Shown: positions 49,102 to 63,190, counted from the stretch's first letter. The stretch is DNA of 64,000 bases from Serinus canaria (GCF_022539315.1 NC_066314.1:44639180-44703179), one strand, 5' to 3'. Numbers and translations are program-made. The notes: a model not told the origin generated them from the letters alone.

Positions 49102-52100
49102 AGGTTCAAGAACAAGTTATCAAAGAACATGGAATTTATTTAATTAAAAAATTATTACTTACAATTTATAATCAAGCATAACCAGATTGCAAGCAAGGAA
49201 AGAGTCTATCAAGATCTATCCCTGATGTGCATCAGTACCTATTATGTACAGGCCACAGGCTAATGATCCATGGCTCTCAGACATTTTTTACCTCATTTAC
49301 AGATTCCAGATCTACCACTCCCCTCCTTTCAGAACTGCTCTGGGCTCCTCAGACACTTGCAGTGACTTTAGTTTCAGTCCACTGGCTTGAAGTCATTCTT
49401 GTTAGGATGTGGGGCCAGAAAGACTATATTCTGCAATCTCTTATCAGATATCTCCACCTCCTGAAAAACAGAAAACAGGAGAAAATAATATTTATATTTA
49501 TTTTATATATTCACACACACACTCAGATTTATGTATATGTGTATTTACATACTTATGGCAAACAGGATGTAAAAAATGCAAAGTCCAGCATTCAAAAGTT
49601 AAGTGTTCAAAAGTTCGGTAACGTCAGGCTGAATTTCTCAAGGCATCCTTAAATTCGCCTCCTGGTGAATATGCATTATGATACAGCTTTAATTACAAGG
49701 TTGCATACTATTACTTTTCCCCAGGACACCTGCTTCAGCAGGGCACAGGATGGATGGTGCTCACTTAATGAGCAGCTATTCAATATGTTCTTTTATCCTC
49801 ATTGCTTGGCGTTTGGCCTCAGGCCTTATTTACTGCACACTGCTCAAGCTTGATTCTAAAGACAGAATTATTCATTTCCTACTTGACTGTTCTGCAGTTC
49901 TCACTCTATCTGAACACATTACAAACTTTAATGAATCTTTACAATACCCTAGGAAGAGCAAGGTCCACTGACCCCCATTTATAGGTAGGGACCTGCAACA
50001 TTTCCACTTATCCTTGGTTTGAACATTTATTTGAATTTCTTTTTCTTGCTCGCTTTCAAGAGAACCCTTCTTTTACAAGATGTTTTCCACATTTTATTTA
50101 GTGAATGTTGCGGCTGAAAATTTTAAAAAGCAGTGCAATCTGAGATAGCAATTCCAGATAGAAAATTCTGGTGCTTTTGACAGAGCAATAAGCTCTCTCT
50201 ACAGAGCAACAGCACTCTCTCTAGATGGGAAAAGAGTGGCAGGTGCCAATTCAGTTACAGAAGCTGTAACTTTTAAAAAAGGCTCAAACCCTCCCTGAGC
50301 AGCCCTTCCTGGGCTTCACCAGCTTTGTCCAGCTCCTCCAGCTGAGGAGCTGGTCAGTGTCTTCATGGATTCTTCCCCAGTTGATGATGGGGAATTAATG
50401 AACAGATTTGCTTACAAAATCTAAACCTAATAAAATACGTTTATTTTAAACCCTGGACGCTGCATATCTGTTTCTAGTAATGTGCAGTTTAAGTCACCTT
50501 TTTCTAAGGAAAAAGAAAAGGAAAATGGGCACAAAAAGATGAGTCTTCCCTCTCCTTCCTTAACCTCAGCTGTTTAACACATAAAAGCAGAGAGCTAAGA
50601 TAAAAACCTGGTGGTAGGCTATCCCGGGCCAGTGAAATCCAATATCCAATATCCTTTGGTGAATTTTTTGGCTTAGCAAGGTGGCAGTTTGCAGGTGCTT
50701 CAGAGAGAATAACCTCTCTAGGATCCACTGAGACAGAATGGTAGAAACAATAGCAGAAAGAATCTCTTTGTTGTGCAGCTGGATGATGATTAAAACATTG
50801 ACAAATTACTTAAGCACTTATTTAGTTTTTCGTACTTTTTTACATATAGATATATAAAAAAAAAAAACAAACCCAGCTGGGTAGGTTGGGTTTTGGGTTT
50901 TTTTGGTTAGTTTCTTTAACTGAATAAATTCAGCAGCCAAGTTGAGATTAACTGAAGAATTACTGGCATGAAGGATGGGAACCTCTAAACATCCTGAACT
51001 GGGTAACCACCTTTTTTAATAAGAAGTTCATGGCATGTGGTTCAAAGCCTGTATAAGAATATATTCTTTTTCTAGACTATGTGAATCTGCCTATGTCTGA
51101 TGCTGCTGTTGTGAGATCAGATAGCGAACTCTGATACTCTCAGGTTTAGCATTCGGACACATGAGTTTGGAAAGCAAGATCTGTTTGAAAGTCATGAAAG
51201 AAATCCTGGAGAGAGGACCCCAAACCAGCCCTACTCTCTGTAGCCTTTGTGTAAAGACTTTGTAGTTGCTTTGGTTTTCCAGTGGAAGAATTCTTCACTT
51301 CTCTTTTGGCACTGAAGATACAGTGACATTTTTTTAGCTTTGGTAACTAATGAACAGTGTCTTCTGAAATGCCATAAGATCAAGAGGAGAACTTTGGGTG
51401 AACTACATTAATCAGGACTGTATTGTTTTCCCCTTTTCCAGTTCATGGCATATTCTCATTTATTTCACAGTTTACAGTGCAAGATAAATGGGGAAAACAC
51501 AATTGCAGGAGACAGAATTTTCTTTCTTCTCCTTACTGATATTTGTTGTGTGTACATTCTCCTTCTATCTAACCTGCTCCTAGGCTGAAAGAGAAATTAA
51601 ATATTTCCTGAGGGACTGATGGGGGAAGGAAAATTTGTTTTCCTTTATACAAATACACATACAAAAAACATTATTATCTAAATATTTCTTAGACTTAGTA
51701 ATTTCAATTCAAAATTAGCTGTAGGATAAACATAATTTGACTTTCAGATGGTTCAATCTTCCAGTTGGAACAAGAATTTTAGACGAGCTCCATCTCCTTC
51801 TGTTGTGCCCCATTCTATACAAATTTTCCTTTTGACCATCTGCTGAAATGCTTTTCAGGATGGTGGCCCATATATTTTTGGCTTCTGTTTTTTCAGTTTT
51901 TCTTTCTTTTCTGCTTGGAATATTAACAGAATGTTTTTAAATTATGGGTTATGTAACCTGCTTAGAAAATAACATCCATTTGAATAGTAATACAATTGGA
52001 ACTGCTTCTGCACTGTTAATTATATTATAGAGAATCACTGTGGTGAAGAAAAAGGATTTTGCTCCATAAGACTTCCTGGCATTTCATTGTCCTTCACCAT

Positions 52101-52293
52101 CAAAGATGTTCACACCCAGTTAGTTCAGCTAGCAAAGAAATGGCAAAATAAAGCAATAGTGATTGACAGAAACATGGAAATTAAAAAGCAACTTCATTGC
52201 ACAGGTACTTCAAAGTTCTGCTCTTCCTTGATAAGCCTTAACAAGTAAGTTCCTCCAAAAGCCATGGGTTATTCTTAACATCGATCACCTTCC
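49102..52293. other. Unassigned AT-rich DNA
   Basis: A small TA/CA patch lies near 49490-49550 and an A-run at 50856-50867. A 141-codon plus frame at 49227-49652 is unrecognised. Confidence 0.5.
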
Positions 52294-52331
52294 TTCTATC
52301 ATTATTTAATGTTTCTATCATTATTTAAATC
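52294..52331. repeat. 19-bp tandem duplication
   Basis: TTCTATCATTATTTAA occurs at 52294 and again at 52313. Confidence 0.8.
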
Positions 52332-52715
52332 TGTAAGATATTTGTCCCAGGCTTTGCCATGAGAGTTTCAGAAACTCCATTTGCAAGGAGCTCAATCTAT
52401 TCTCTGTAATTAATACAGTTCTGATACCGGATACAACTGGTTTTTATTTGAAAGGGGAATATATTAATCTGTCACAATACTTTTTTTTTTTTTTTCACCT
52501 AAGCAACAAGAAAAAGGCAGACTCTGAGAAGGAAGGGAAAAGTTTTTGTCCTTGTACTTGTCCTCTGGGGTTGCTCCAAATAAAAAGATTCAGAAAGTAC
52601 TCCGAAAAATCCAGTAAGTTCAACATCAATTATCTTCCTGTGGTGTTTTCCCCATCCTGTTGACTGGTGGCACATAATATAGTGCCAGAAAGTCATCAGT
52701 CTGGCAGCTGGGGTG

Positions 52716-52757
52716 GTTTTGTTTTGTTTTGTTTTGCTTTGCTTTGCCTTGCCTTTC
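52716..52757. repeat. (TTTTG)n / (CTTTG)n microsatellite
   Basis: GTTTT pentamers grade into GCTTT and GCCTT units. On the minus strand this yields the lysine/asparagine-rich part of a short open frame. A T15 run lies upstream at 52481-52495. Confidence 0.9.
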
Positions 52758-55700
52758 TAACACTGATCCAGTAAATATTTGCTGGGCCATTTGTACCATC
52801 TGCCATGCAAATGTTAGTCCAAGGAAGAATGGCAGACAGGGTGAAATATCCATGTTAAAGCTTCATTTAAAGTGGAAGTGCTGGTGCCAGCAGCAGGAAA
52901 CTGTGAGAACAAGGAAGTTAAGCAAGAAATACAGAGCGGAAAAGGAGAGATCCTCCGCAGCTTCTGGGAGGAATCATCTGTTTCCCTGCACCTCTGACCA
53001 AAAGTGGGGATCCCACATTTCACATCCTTCTCTTTCCTCAAGATGCAGTGAATGTGGGAAACTAAGGACCTGCATTTGAGTAGCTTGGCACTAGCAGAAG
53101 ACAAACTGTTTTGGCTCAATTAGAAAACAGAGACTTTGCCCAACATCTGCAGCTAAAGATACAAATTTGTGTAGCTCAAAACCACTTTGGTTTCTGTCTG
53201 CTGCTTCTGTGTGCTCAGGGGCTGCTGTCTGACTCAGAAGCTGGAGGAGGCGTGATTTAGAGCCAAGATGGGATCATCTTGGCATTTGAGTGTATTGTTT
53301 CAAACAAAACACCATGAGATGTGCTAATGTAATGAAATGCCCACGTTGACTCAGGCCAAAGAGGAGAACTTGTGATATTCTTATAAGTACCTGGGTTTTG
53401 ATCCCCTCCCCTATTGTGTGAGTCAGCTCCTCATTTAATGCAAGAAAAACTCATTATGTTTCTGCATACTTTTCTTTTTAATGAAGCCAGCTTCCTTTTG
53501 AGTTTCTTTGTTACTCACTGGATCATTTCAGATGAACACTCTCAAAAAAGTTTTTAAAAGAGAGACAAGCAAGTACACCTTCCTTTTGTTTGACCTGAGA
53601 GGCAGAGAAAGGCAAAAGAGCACGGTATCGATTTTCGGATGACACATACTTCACCACAGGTCAAGTCAGCGTACAGAAAAATGCATGGATCTGTGTAACA
53701 CAAAAGGAAACAATAAAAGGTGATTTCCTGGGCATCAACCACTCACTGTTAGTGTTGCTGCAGCCATACAAAACCCTGTGTAGTCCTGTTGCTTGACCTT
53801 CAATTGCTGTAACAGTAATGCATGGTTAGAAAAGCACCAAATTTCACTTTGTTCCATTGTAACATTCTCCACTGGCATTTGTGATAGAAATGATTGCTGT
53901 CAAAAAAAATGAGGCGTCAGGATGCTTGGACAAAGCATCACAGACATCCTCAGTGTTAGGAAATCACATAAACAAACCAACAATGTCATGACCAGTGTAC
54001 ATTAATGGAAGAATGATTGTTTCAACGGGGTGAAATAAAAACAACCCTCCAAACAGAAAGTGCCTTTCTCCTTTGACAAAGGGATGAAATGATTAGCAGT
54101 GTGGTTCATATTAGCAATTCCTGATCATGTATTTCCAGCTAATATCTGATGCATTTTTGCTATTTCTGGCCCTCTTTTCACTTGGTCAAAACCAGAAGGT
54201 TTCCTTTTTGCAACATGCAAAGTACCAAGCTTCTAGCTCAGCTCAAGTCCAACGAGGGTTTACAGATGAAGGGACACCAGTGAGCTCTTTTGATGTTTCA
54301 ATAGAAAGTAAAACCAAAACCGACTAATCCTTCCTATTGGAAAAAAATATAGCAAATCAGAGTTTGGAAAGCCAGGGCTAAGTGACCTTTTTTGCTTCTA
54401 TTGTATAAACAATGAAATTGTTTTCCATATGCTTGATTGCATTGGGTTGATAATTCTCATTTTGCATGCACATGACAGTGAGAGAGAGGTTTAATTTTTT
54501 CATTCCCATCCATTGTCTCAGTGAATTCACTGATTCCCTCAAATCTGAAAAATACAAGTTATACTGTCGGAAGGGAAATCAGGATGGCATTTCTTGCTTC
54601 CAGACTTCCCTTCCTGCCAGGTAGGTTATGCTTGCCTGCATTGGAATGGAGAGTGCTGTGTGCTGTATCAGTGATGGAGTTACTGTTGTGGATTTGCAAA
54701 AAGACAGTGATGTGAATGAATCTGAAACTGTCATCTTTTCATTGTTTTGTGAGACAAAAGGTAATTTTTAAGTCAGTCCCATGTGTCACTCATGTGTTCA
54801 GCATTCACTGCAGCACCATCCATTTGCCACCTTCACCCAGCCCTGAGGACTGGGAAGCCCAACCCTGGCAAATGGAAAGCATACATTAAAAATAATGAAC
54901 ACTTGTTTTTCAGCATTTCAGAGCAATTTTTTCACTGATATATATGTATAGGCTTATTTATTTCAATTGAATTTTGTTTCTGCTCTTTGACCTTCATAAT
55001 AGATATAGCAGCTATCAACTATTAATTGATTCATTCTAGAAGTATTGATTAATCACAGGCAGGGAAGAAGGTCATTGCCCAGCTGATTCCAATTTTAATT
55101 CCAAATGATGCTTTTCACTATCTTGATTTAGTGAGCTCCCACTATATTCTTTTTGCTTTGCTACAAGAGGGATGCATCTTCCTTTCATTTCAAGCTGATT
55201 GACAGTCACTTTCAGGCAGGAGATAGCAGCTGCAGCAAACTCACATTTTTGTCTTCCTTGTTTGCCCCAAGTGAGATGAAACTATATAAAGGGAGTTTAT
55301 TCTCTGAGATCACTAGAGCTGAGACTTGAGGCACTTGGTTTTCTTACGTGCCACAGGACTGCCAACCCTGGCTTTTTCATAGACAAAATTTCGCATGCTT
55401 TTCTGAAAGGAATTTAAGTTTTGGAAAAATGAAACATATTTTTGAAATTACTTGTGTGATGATCAGATGTAGCAAAATGGCTTTCATAAAGGCCATATTG
55501 CTATGTTACAATTTGCAGTGTCACTGCCACTGGGACTCTATAGATGTATGCAGTGCTTAAAAGGGCCTGCATAATTTAGTGGCTCACATATATTTTATTT
55601 CTCAGAGCAATTGCCTGTTGCCTGCGGGAGAGGAGAAATTTACTATATGAAGCAATAAATATAATGTGTAATTGTGTTTTAAATGTAAACTCATATTTTC

Positions 55701-56061
55701 ATGTTTGTTTTTTTTTAACTGGTCAGCCTGAAGATAATAGCTAATTGCAAATAATGGCTGGACATCAAGAGTGACTTTATGAAATTCTAAAGCATGTCTT
55801 GACGTACACAATCTGTTGCTTTGCAGTGCCTGCACATGCCAGTTTTTAATTTCCTCACTCTTTTCAGATATCTAAGTTGGGCATGAAATGAACAACACAT
55901 TATGTCAGTTGTAGAACCCCACAAGGTGAGGAAGTATCAGAGCATTCAGCCGTGTCAAAGAGAGAGGTGTGTCAGGAAAGACAGAGTTGTGAGGGTCAGG
56001 TAGGGAGTTTGGCACTGGCTCTGTGCCTCTGCCACTTCTGCATGCTTGTTTTGCCTTTCAG

Positions 56062-56119
56062 ACAGAGGGACCTCAGCACAGATTTGTTTAGGACAGGCTC
56101 CAGCATTTATATTCTCCAG
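56062..56119 (+). other. Candidate 58-nt exon (splice signals only)
   Basis: TTTTGCCTTTCAG precedes the segment and CCAG/GTATGT follows it, a fair acceptor and donor. Two open frames of 81 and 73 codons pass through, neither recognisable. Confidence 0.15.
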
Positions 56120-57433
56120 GTATGTTCTCACTCTCTGCAGTTGTCATCTTGGGGCTGGAGAGAAGTCGCTGCCATTACTCACAAAGGGAGTGGCTGAGAG
56201 TGTGGCAAGGCTTCCCCTGTTCAGAGAGTGCCTGCTATCCATCATCATCCCATCACGGAGTTTCTAGAGCCGTGCATGCTCGCCTTCTCTGGTTGGGCCA
56301 TGTGGCAAAGCAGTCTCTTGCCAACAGAGCAGAGCTTTGGCTGAGTGCCAGTCCTGGACCTGGCACACAAGAGCTGTGCTTTCAGCGTTGAAGGAAGAAA
56401 GAGAAAATTGCAGGAATTCTGGCCCAGTTCCTTTGGCAGGGCAAACTCAGGGTCTGGGACTGATGTGCCAGAACAGGATGGGGTTTTCCAAATGGCATGC
56501 CAATGCGAGGGAAGGGGTAATTTGTGCTGTCTTCATGAAGTAAGTTGACTGAGTTAGGTTAAACAGTAGTATTTCTCAGACTGTTCTGTTTCCTGATAAT
56601 AATCAAGTATAATAATCTCTATATAAATATTATAATTATGATGGAAGATAAAGATATGTGAATTGCAACTAGCTTAATTTTTTTTTCTGAAAAACCTCTG
56701 GAGAAATAAGTTGCTTTTCTAGTGGTTGGTTTGGTTTCTTTCTTGAAAGTCAATTTTCATTCATGCCTCAGAAGATGGGGCAGGTGACTAAAGTAATTTT
56801 TGGCTTTTTTTTTCTTCATTCAGTATTTTTGCCTTGATTAAATCCAGTCAGTGGGCAAGCCACAGGTGACTCAGAGGATGTCTGTATGGAAATAGATGCT
56901 GTTGCTGGGAGGAAGCGTTTGTGAAGGACAGGAATGGGATCTTCATGTAAGTACAGCTACTCACATCCTGGTGTGTCTGGAGCTCTGGGCCTCAGTCTGA
57001 TACGTATTGCAACCTGCAAGGCAGATCATTTAGCAGCTGATGGAATTTGTTAGAGTATGACAATGATGGCATTTGTATTGGCATCTGTCTAGCAGCAAAT
57101 ATTTTAGTTTCGTGCTAAGCATGATCAAGCCAAACAGGAATTGATTATAAACTCAAGTCAATATTTTGCTGGCAAAAGTAAAGTATTCAGTGAGAAAAAA
57201 GTGGCCACTTTTCAGCAAAACTTATTGTAATGTATTATTAATGCAAAGATGATCAGATAAAAACTGTAACTTGGCAAGCTGTCAAAAACCCAGAGTGAAT
57301 CAAAAATTTATAAAACACTATTGAGTTAAAACAATCCTATTATGGATCCTAGCAATCATTTTTGCTGAAGCACACTCCTTAGATTATGTTACTGTTGAGA
57401 CATTAGTATACAAGGATTTACAGCTTTGAAGAT

Positions 57434-57470
57434 TCTCCCTCTCTCTCTCTTTCTCTCTCTTTTCTTTTTC
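57434..57470. repeat. CT-rich simple repeat
   Basis: TCTCCCTCTCTCTCTCTTTC then TCTCTCTTTTCTTTTTC. It is a polypyrimidine tract on the plus strand. Confidence 0.9.
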
Positions 57471-59389
57471 AATGGCATAAAATTAAAAATGAAATTTACA
57501 CAGTAAATTATTTAGCTTCAGTTCACATTTGGATAGAATAAGAACAATAGAGTTTAAAATAATGGCAGTACTTTTTCCTTTATGGATTGTATTTTGCTGA
57601 CTTACATGAAAAATTACTGCTATTACATTCAAGTAGAATAAATTGCTTTATGAAATCTGTAAACTTAATTTGTGCATGCACTCAAGCACTAGCTGCAGAC
57701 ACGATGCTTTCAGGAAAGAAAATAACCCTGGTGAAATTCTTCTTGGTATATGGATTTTTTTCTTCCTGCAAATGTTTTAAATTTTTATTATCTTTGTCAT
57801 TCTTAAGGATGAGATCCATTTTTCCCAAATTCCAGGCAGTGGCACTTGGTGGATACATTCTGAAATGGGTGTCTATAACTGTCCATATCTCTGAGCATCT
57901 GTCCCTTTTTGTACGAAGATTTCTGAAGTGCCCACATCACTCTTGCATTTGAGCTTCATTTTTTTCCTGGAGATAGCTTAAAGCAAGGGATGTCTTAAAA
58001 TACCAGCTCTTCTAGATTTCATCTTTGTCTCTCTCACTTAGGAGTTGGCAATTTTTGTTCCCTAAAAGTAAGGTCAGCCCCAAAGGTTTGCTAATTTAAA
58101 GCAACTTTCAGTTGTGAAATAAGGATAAAAGTTCCCTTTCTTCCTTGATGCAGGTATCTCAGAACAGAACGTGAGCTTACCAGGTCCTGTCAGTCATAGA
58201 CACTGCAATGTAACTGCCAGCAATGCACTGAAGGGGTAAGGTGTTACATGTACTTTCCTCTGCTGGTTTTATTTCAGATTTCCAGCTCTTTCAATTTGTA
58301 TTCATGAATTCATTTTTCTAACTGATAAAGTAATAATTGTATATTACTTACTAGAAAAGTAATCATATGCTTTGTAATACTTGATTTTCAGCATGGGAGG
58401 AGAGGTGTTCAGGAGGGGCCTGGAAGATCTCTCTCTCAGGCAGCATTTCTCCCAGAACAGAGGCACACCATCCCAGGGGACCTCTGGCAGGCCCAGGTAA
58501 GGCTTGTCTGCAGGTGCAGCACAGCTCCCAGACAAAATGCAGGGCACGATGCTGATGCTGAGCTGATGTCCAGCTTCCCCAGCTGGCCAGTGAGCCATCC
58601 TCAGCCCTTCATCAGCCACGGGCTCCCAGCATCCCAGCTTGGCACAGAGGCTGCAGGCTCAGGCTGCAAGCAGAGCTCCCCAGCACTTACCTGCCTCCCA
58701 CTGTGCAGACTACATTGTGCTCTCATTTTAGCAGTGTGGGGAAAATGAAGACTCTGCGTAGGTATTTGAATAATTGATAATCCTGAACTGAAATAGATTA
58801 AGCTTTTCTTCATTTACAAGCTCACCTAAAGTCTGAATGCCAGAGCAGCTTTAGTCTGCTCAGACATAATGTAATGAAATCACAGTTGATACCGTGACCC
58901 ATGAATTGTTATTTTTAACTTGACATTTCTTTTACGTCACTGCAGATGTTTTGAGGAATAGAAAATAAATGAAATTACTGGGTTCTTTCTTTTGAACTAA
59001 CAGTCTATTGTCAGGTTTATCATGTTACAATGGTAACAGCAATTGCCTTAAGTGGTTTTTAATGGATAATAGTACACATCGAGTTATGATCTTGTCAGAT
59101 GTGAAAACTAACCCGGGTTAAGTTTCATCAATATTTGAATAGAAAACTGAAGAAGTTCCTGAGGGCTAAAGAAAGCTTAGAGAACAACAGGTTATTAGGA
59201 AAAGATAATAACAACAGGAAAAATTTATTGCTGTTAATTAAAATTAAATGACCATACTATTCTCAAAAATTAATGTAAGTGCAGCTGTTTATGCAAAATA
59301 TGGATGACGAATTTGTAATTAAAAAGGACAGAAATTTTATAAACACAGTCACAATTAATTAATTTGCATGTATATGTGTGTGCTTGCAA
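57471..59389. other. Unassigned AT-rich DNA
   Basis: The longest frame is 121 codons on the plus strand (57587-57952), Phe/Leu/Ser-rich and unrecognised. The GC-rich patch at 58380 is listed separately. Confidence 0.5.
58380..58740. other. GC-rich segment
   Basis: A GC-rich patch in AT-rich surroundings, with a 91-codon minus-strand frame (58344-58619) of no recognised family. A donor-like GTAAGT follows AGGCAG on the minus strand near 58690. This is weak evidence for an exon. Confidence 0.35.
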
Positions 59390-59426
<37 letters not shown>

Positions 59427-59455
59427 TACATATATATATATACACACACACACAT
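59390..59455. repeat. TA-rich dinucleotide microsatellite with CA end
   Basis: (TA)n from 59390, interrupted by CATATATACA, then (CA)n to CACATG. A related TGTATATGTGTGTG stretch lies just upstream near 59369. The TA run is self-complementary and could extrude a cruciform. Confidence 0.95.
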
Positions 59456-62400
59456 GTGATCAGCTTCATATTCTCCAGTCTGATATTTGATATTTGTCAG
59501 GTAAAAATGTCACACTGCAATTATACACATATACACAAGCCAGTTGCTTCCTGGCTCCCATTATGCTAGAATCTAGTAAACACAAAAAAGAAACTATCCC
59601 CAGCTTTCCCCTAGTCAGACAGAGGAAAGGGGACTGGAAATAGATTGTGCAACAAAGGAGTAGTTGATTTCCACTAATTTACCTGAAAATTACAATTTTA
59701 CTCATTTTAACTAGGCTAAACAAGGGCAAGAGGGTAAGAGCAGCCACAGAGGAGAAGAGGAAAAAGTCATAATGCATGACAGCTTAAGACATCTGAGCTT
59801 AGGTGGTTTCATGAGTGTCTTCCTCTGCTCTGGATGTCTAAGCTTCTACTGTGTTCAGTGGATATTTAGCTGGGGCAGGGGGATCAAAAGAGCCATTCAG
59901 CTCATATACCAAGTGGTTTATCAGCCAGGTTTCTCCCAAAGACAGCATTAGGGTATGGAAAGGAACCAGATCCTGCAATATAAGGGGCCTATTCTGTAAG
60001 TTAACCATTTTACAGGGTACTGAATGCATTGCTTTCTAGCATTCAATGCTCTTTATTTAAATGAATTCTTAGTTGAGGCAACATATATGTGAGGTAAAAT
60101 CTATGGCATGGCTTTGGGATCACAGGCTTTCCTCTCTCTGTGAGATGAAGGAGATACAGCTCAGCAACACAAATCTTCCCCAACCCTTCCCCAGCACAGC
60201 TGAGAATTTCTGATCTGAGTGTACCTTTTCACATCTATTTTCGTTTTTGTTATTTGACCTATATTTTGTATTATTCTGACTGCTCATTTGAATGACACTC
60301 CATGCATGTAAACTTAAACAGTTTTTTTAATTTGGGCTTTCAAAACCACCCTTTGCTCTCAGCATCTGAACTCAGCACACTTGCTGATCGAGTGAGCAGA
60401 AAACAATCTCCTGGAGTAATTTTAAGAGGTTTTCTCTAAGTGATGTTGCACCAGTTATCTAATGATGCATGAAAATGACATAAAACTGGAAATGCTCTTA
60501 CCAATGCTTCTGTGTAATCACAACATAAAAATGTCAGATCTTTGGGCTTGAACTTTTTGAGTGACACAGTATAGTTCACTTGTATCACTTGATGCTCAGG
60601 TATGAGTCACTTCCCTTCTGTGTGGTGGGTGGCTTTAAAGCCGTGGCGAGATTGTGGCTGTTGATTTTTTCAGATGCTGTTTGAGGATCAAGAATAAGAT
60701 TTTTATCAGAGCAGAGGAGCAGTTGTATGGCCAGGGCTGTCTTCTAACATCTGAGGTTAATCTCATTTCTGTCCATTTTCTACCTGTATTGCAGAGAAAG
60801 TGAATTTTTCCACAAAGGCTGTTTCCACACAAGGATAACACCAGCCATGCCATTACCTCTGAGTTACCTAGAGCTGTGCTGTAGTTTCTCGAATGATCAT
60901 GCTAGGCTTGCTCTCTCCTTTCCCACTCTGCTCCCATCTGTGCTACTTGGCTGTTCTCTGCAGCTCTGGGCTGTAGAAGGAGCATGCCACGGGACTTACG
61001 AGTAGAGCTTTCAGCTTATTAGCATCCCACCCCATACAGTAAAGCATTTGATTCCACAGGGGCTTGTCAGTAAACCTCAAGGAAGATCTTCTCTGAGTTA
61101 ATGTCTTTTTGGCAACATTAATAATGATGACCAGCCCATGAAACTATCAGCAATAAGAGCTACCAGCTGCAGCTGAAACCCTGGTACTTTAAAAACCTTA
61201 AAAATTCCTCCAATGTGTATGGTGACCCATTATCTCAAATGAACTCATTGCAAATGCAGTGTTCAATGACTACTACCTCAGTGTGAGTCACCAGAGCACT
61301 GGATAATGTGTTTTTTACTTTTGTTAGCTTCAGAAGAACAACTGTAATAATCAATTATCAGCAGGTGGTGGTTTCCTCCATGTTTAAATACATCAGTTGC
61401 CAGTTGCTGTCAAGCTCTGCTGGGTGCATCACAAATGGTCACAGCCTCCCAGCATTTCTATCTCTGGTACTTTGCACAGTGGCAACGATTTCTTACCATT
61501 TTTACGCTCTGTGCATTCATGCTGGCCCAATGAAGTCTACTCGTTGCCCAGTCTTTTGCATAACATCATCTGAGGTTTCCTCATGAACTTTTTCAGTCTC
61601 TTGGTGCATTTTAATTGGAGTCTCTGTTTTCCCCTCTTTCTGCACTTGCTCTTTCTCTTTCTCTAAGTCACCTCTGGGTTTATTTCCATTCTCAAAGTCT
61701 CTGGTAGTCAAGGGAACTAGTTTCTGTGCAGCCCAGTGTGAGCTTATTATTTCTTTTAAAGGACACACTGCATTGTCAATCCTAGTTTCTCTGTTTCCCA
61801 ACTCCTGTGTTTTGCAGATCTGGTAACTATTACAGCAGTGTGTGTGTGTATGTGTGTGCTTGTTCTTTCAAATACTTTTCTTTGGCTTTTTGCTTCATTT
61901 TATTCCATTCTGCATTTTGTCCTTCTTAGAAATTACTTAGTTTTCTATTTCACATTTGAAGTGTATTTTTTATAATTCTAACACTGAGCATGGAAGTCAC
62001 TGTGGTACAAAAGACAAGGTTTTGTCAAGAATGTCCTTTTCTTCCCATTATATAATATAAGAGCAACTAGATTGAGTGGAGAAAAAGATCTGTCCAGCCC
62101 AGTGTCTTTCTGTGGGCAATGGCTGACAGCAGGTGCCAAAGGATGAGTTTGAAAAGCTGTTGGCTATCTATGGTACTACTAAAGTATTCTCCAAGCATTC
62201 TACAAGTTGCAGGTCAGTGGTTTCATGAAGCAATACATTCAGGATTTTGGGACAGTTTTACTATTCATTTATTTTGCAATTAATTATTCTAGAAAGAAAG
62301 GTATTCTCTTCCTTGGACAGGTTGCTTTTTGGATCTCTGCAAGCACTTATGTAAACCCCCAGCAATCCGAAGCAAGGAATTCCACAGCTGAAATGTTAGC

Positions 62401-62789
62401 TGTGTGAAAAACAACTTGCTTTAATTTTGTTTTAATGAACATACTATCTCTGAATGACTGTTGATTCTTTCTTGTTCTTGCACAGGAACAGGGAGAAAGT
62501 CTTTGTGGAACGGTCTAACCCTGCCCTTCACAATTTCATAATCTTCTGTCTTTCTCAGTCATTGCTTTTCAAAGCATCATGTTGTTTTCTTGTTTGATCT
62601 GTCTTCTTTTCCTCATAGTCCTTTATCCTGGCAATTTGGTTTTTTGATCATAGTTCCTCCTTGCTAAGATTTTCAGGGAATTCTCTACTTATCCACTAGA
62701 AGCCTAGGATCTTGCTCCTTAAGGGTAATATCAGACAAAATTGCCCAATTTTGTATCAGAATCTTTTCCTCATTGCATCTTTCTCTACA
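59456..62789. other. Unassigned DNA up to the ancient LINE
   Basis: An acceptor-like TTTTCTACCTGTATTGCAG ends near 60794 but no exon could be defined after it. No other element was recognised. Confidence 0.5.
61838..61860. repeat. Short (TG)n repeat
   Basis: GTGTGTGTGTGTATGTGTGTG, about eleven dinucleotides with one A interruption. Confidence 0.85.
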
Positions 62790-63190
62790 CTGAGTTATGA
62801 TGCCCAGTCATTCAGCTTCAAGAGGTCCTTATACCTTTTTCCACTGCTGGTCTTCAACTTTCCAACCCTGAACAACCCAGTACTCTCAGTAAACTTGGCT
62901 ACTTCACCACCCACACTTCCACAGCCACTGCTTCACAGCATTTTAAGATTATGTTAAACAGTATGAGTTCCAGCCTGGCCCCTGTAGGACTCCACTGGTG
63001 ACCTCCCTCCACTGTGAAAATTGGCCATTTGCTCTTAGCCTTTCTTCCCATGGTTTAATCAATGCAATAACTTTTTATCCCACGCCCATTTAGATAGTAT
63101 AGGAAATTTTGTGGAAGAACTTTTTGAATGATCTTGGAAATCCATATAGACTGTATCTGACAGATCTCCTTCATTTACATGAATGAAATA
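62790..63190 (-). mobile_element. Ancient CR1/L3-like LINE fragment (reverse transcriptase region), antisense
   Basis: The plus strand shows an ordered series of antisense CR1/L3 landmarks. They are AGTAAACTTGGCTACTTCAC (usual: GCAAACTTGGC), ATTATGTTAAACAGTATGAG, GCCTGGCCCCTGTAGGACTC, CACTGGTGACCTCCCTCCAC, TGTGAAAATTGGCCATTTGC, a TTTTATCCCAC block, and ATCCATATAGACTGTATCTG. On the minus strand this is part of the reverse-transcriptase domain with many stops. It covers the segment next to the one at 14225, from the same broad class but a separate insertion. Confidence 0.7.

Larger units (their letters stand above)
52332..57433. other. Unassigned DNA
   Basis: It contains a TATATAAAGGG box at 55283 with no linked gene, the candidate exon at 56062, and short unrecognised frames (116 codons at 52729-53079 is the longest). 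Confidence 0.5.

Noticed and set aside
48726..49147. Frames of 120 and 134 codons rich in Gly/Arg/Lys/Glu and Leu/Pro/Ser/Phe
   Set aside because: Direct translations of the GGAA microsatellite.
55283..55293. TATA box-like TATATAAAGGG
   Set aside because: Isolated motif with no linked gene, CpG island or exon. Such motifs are common in AT-rich DNA.
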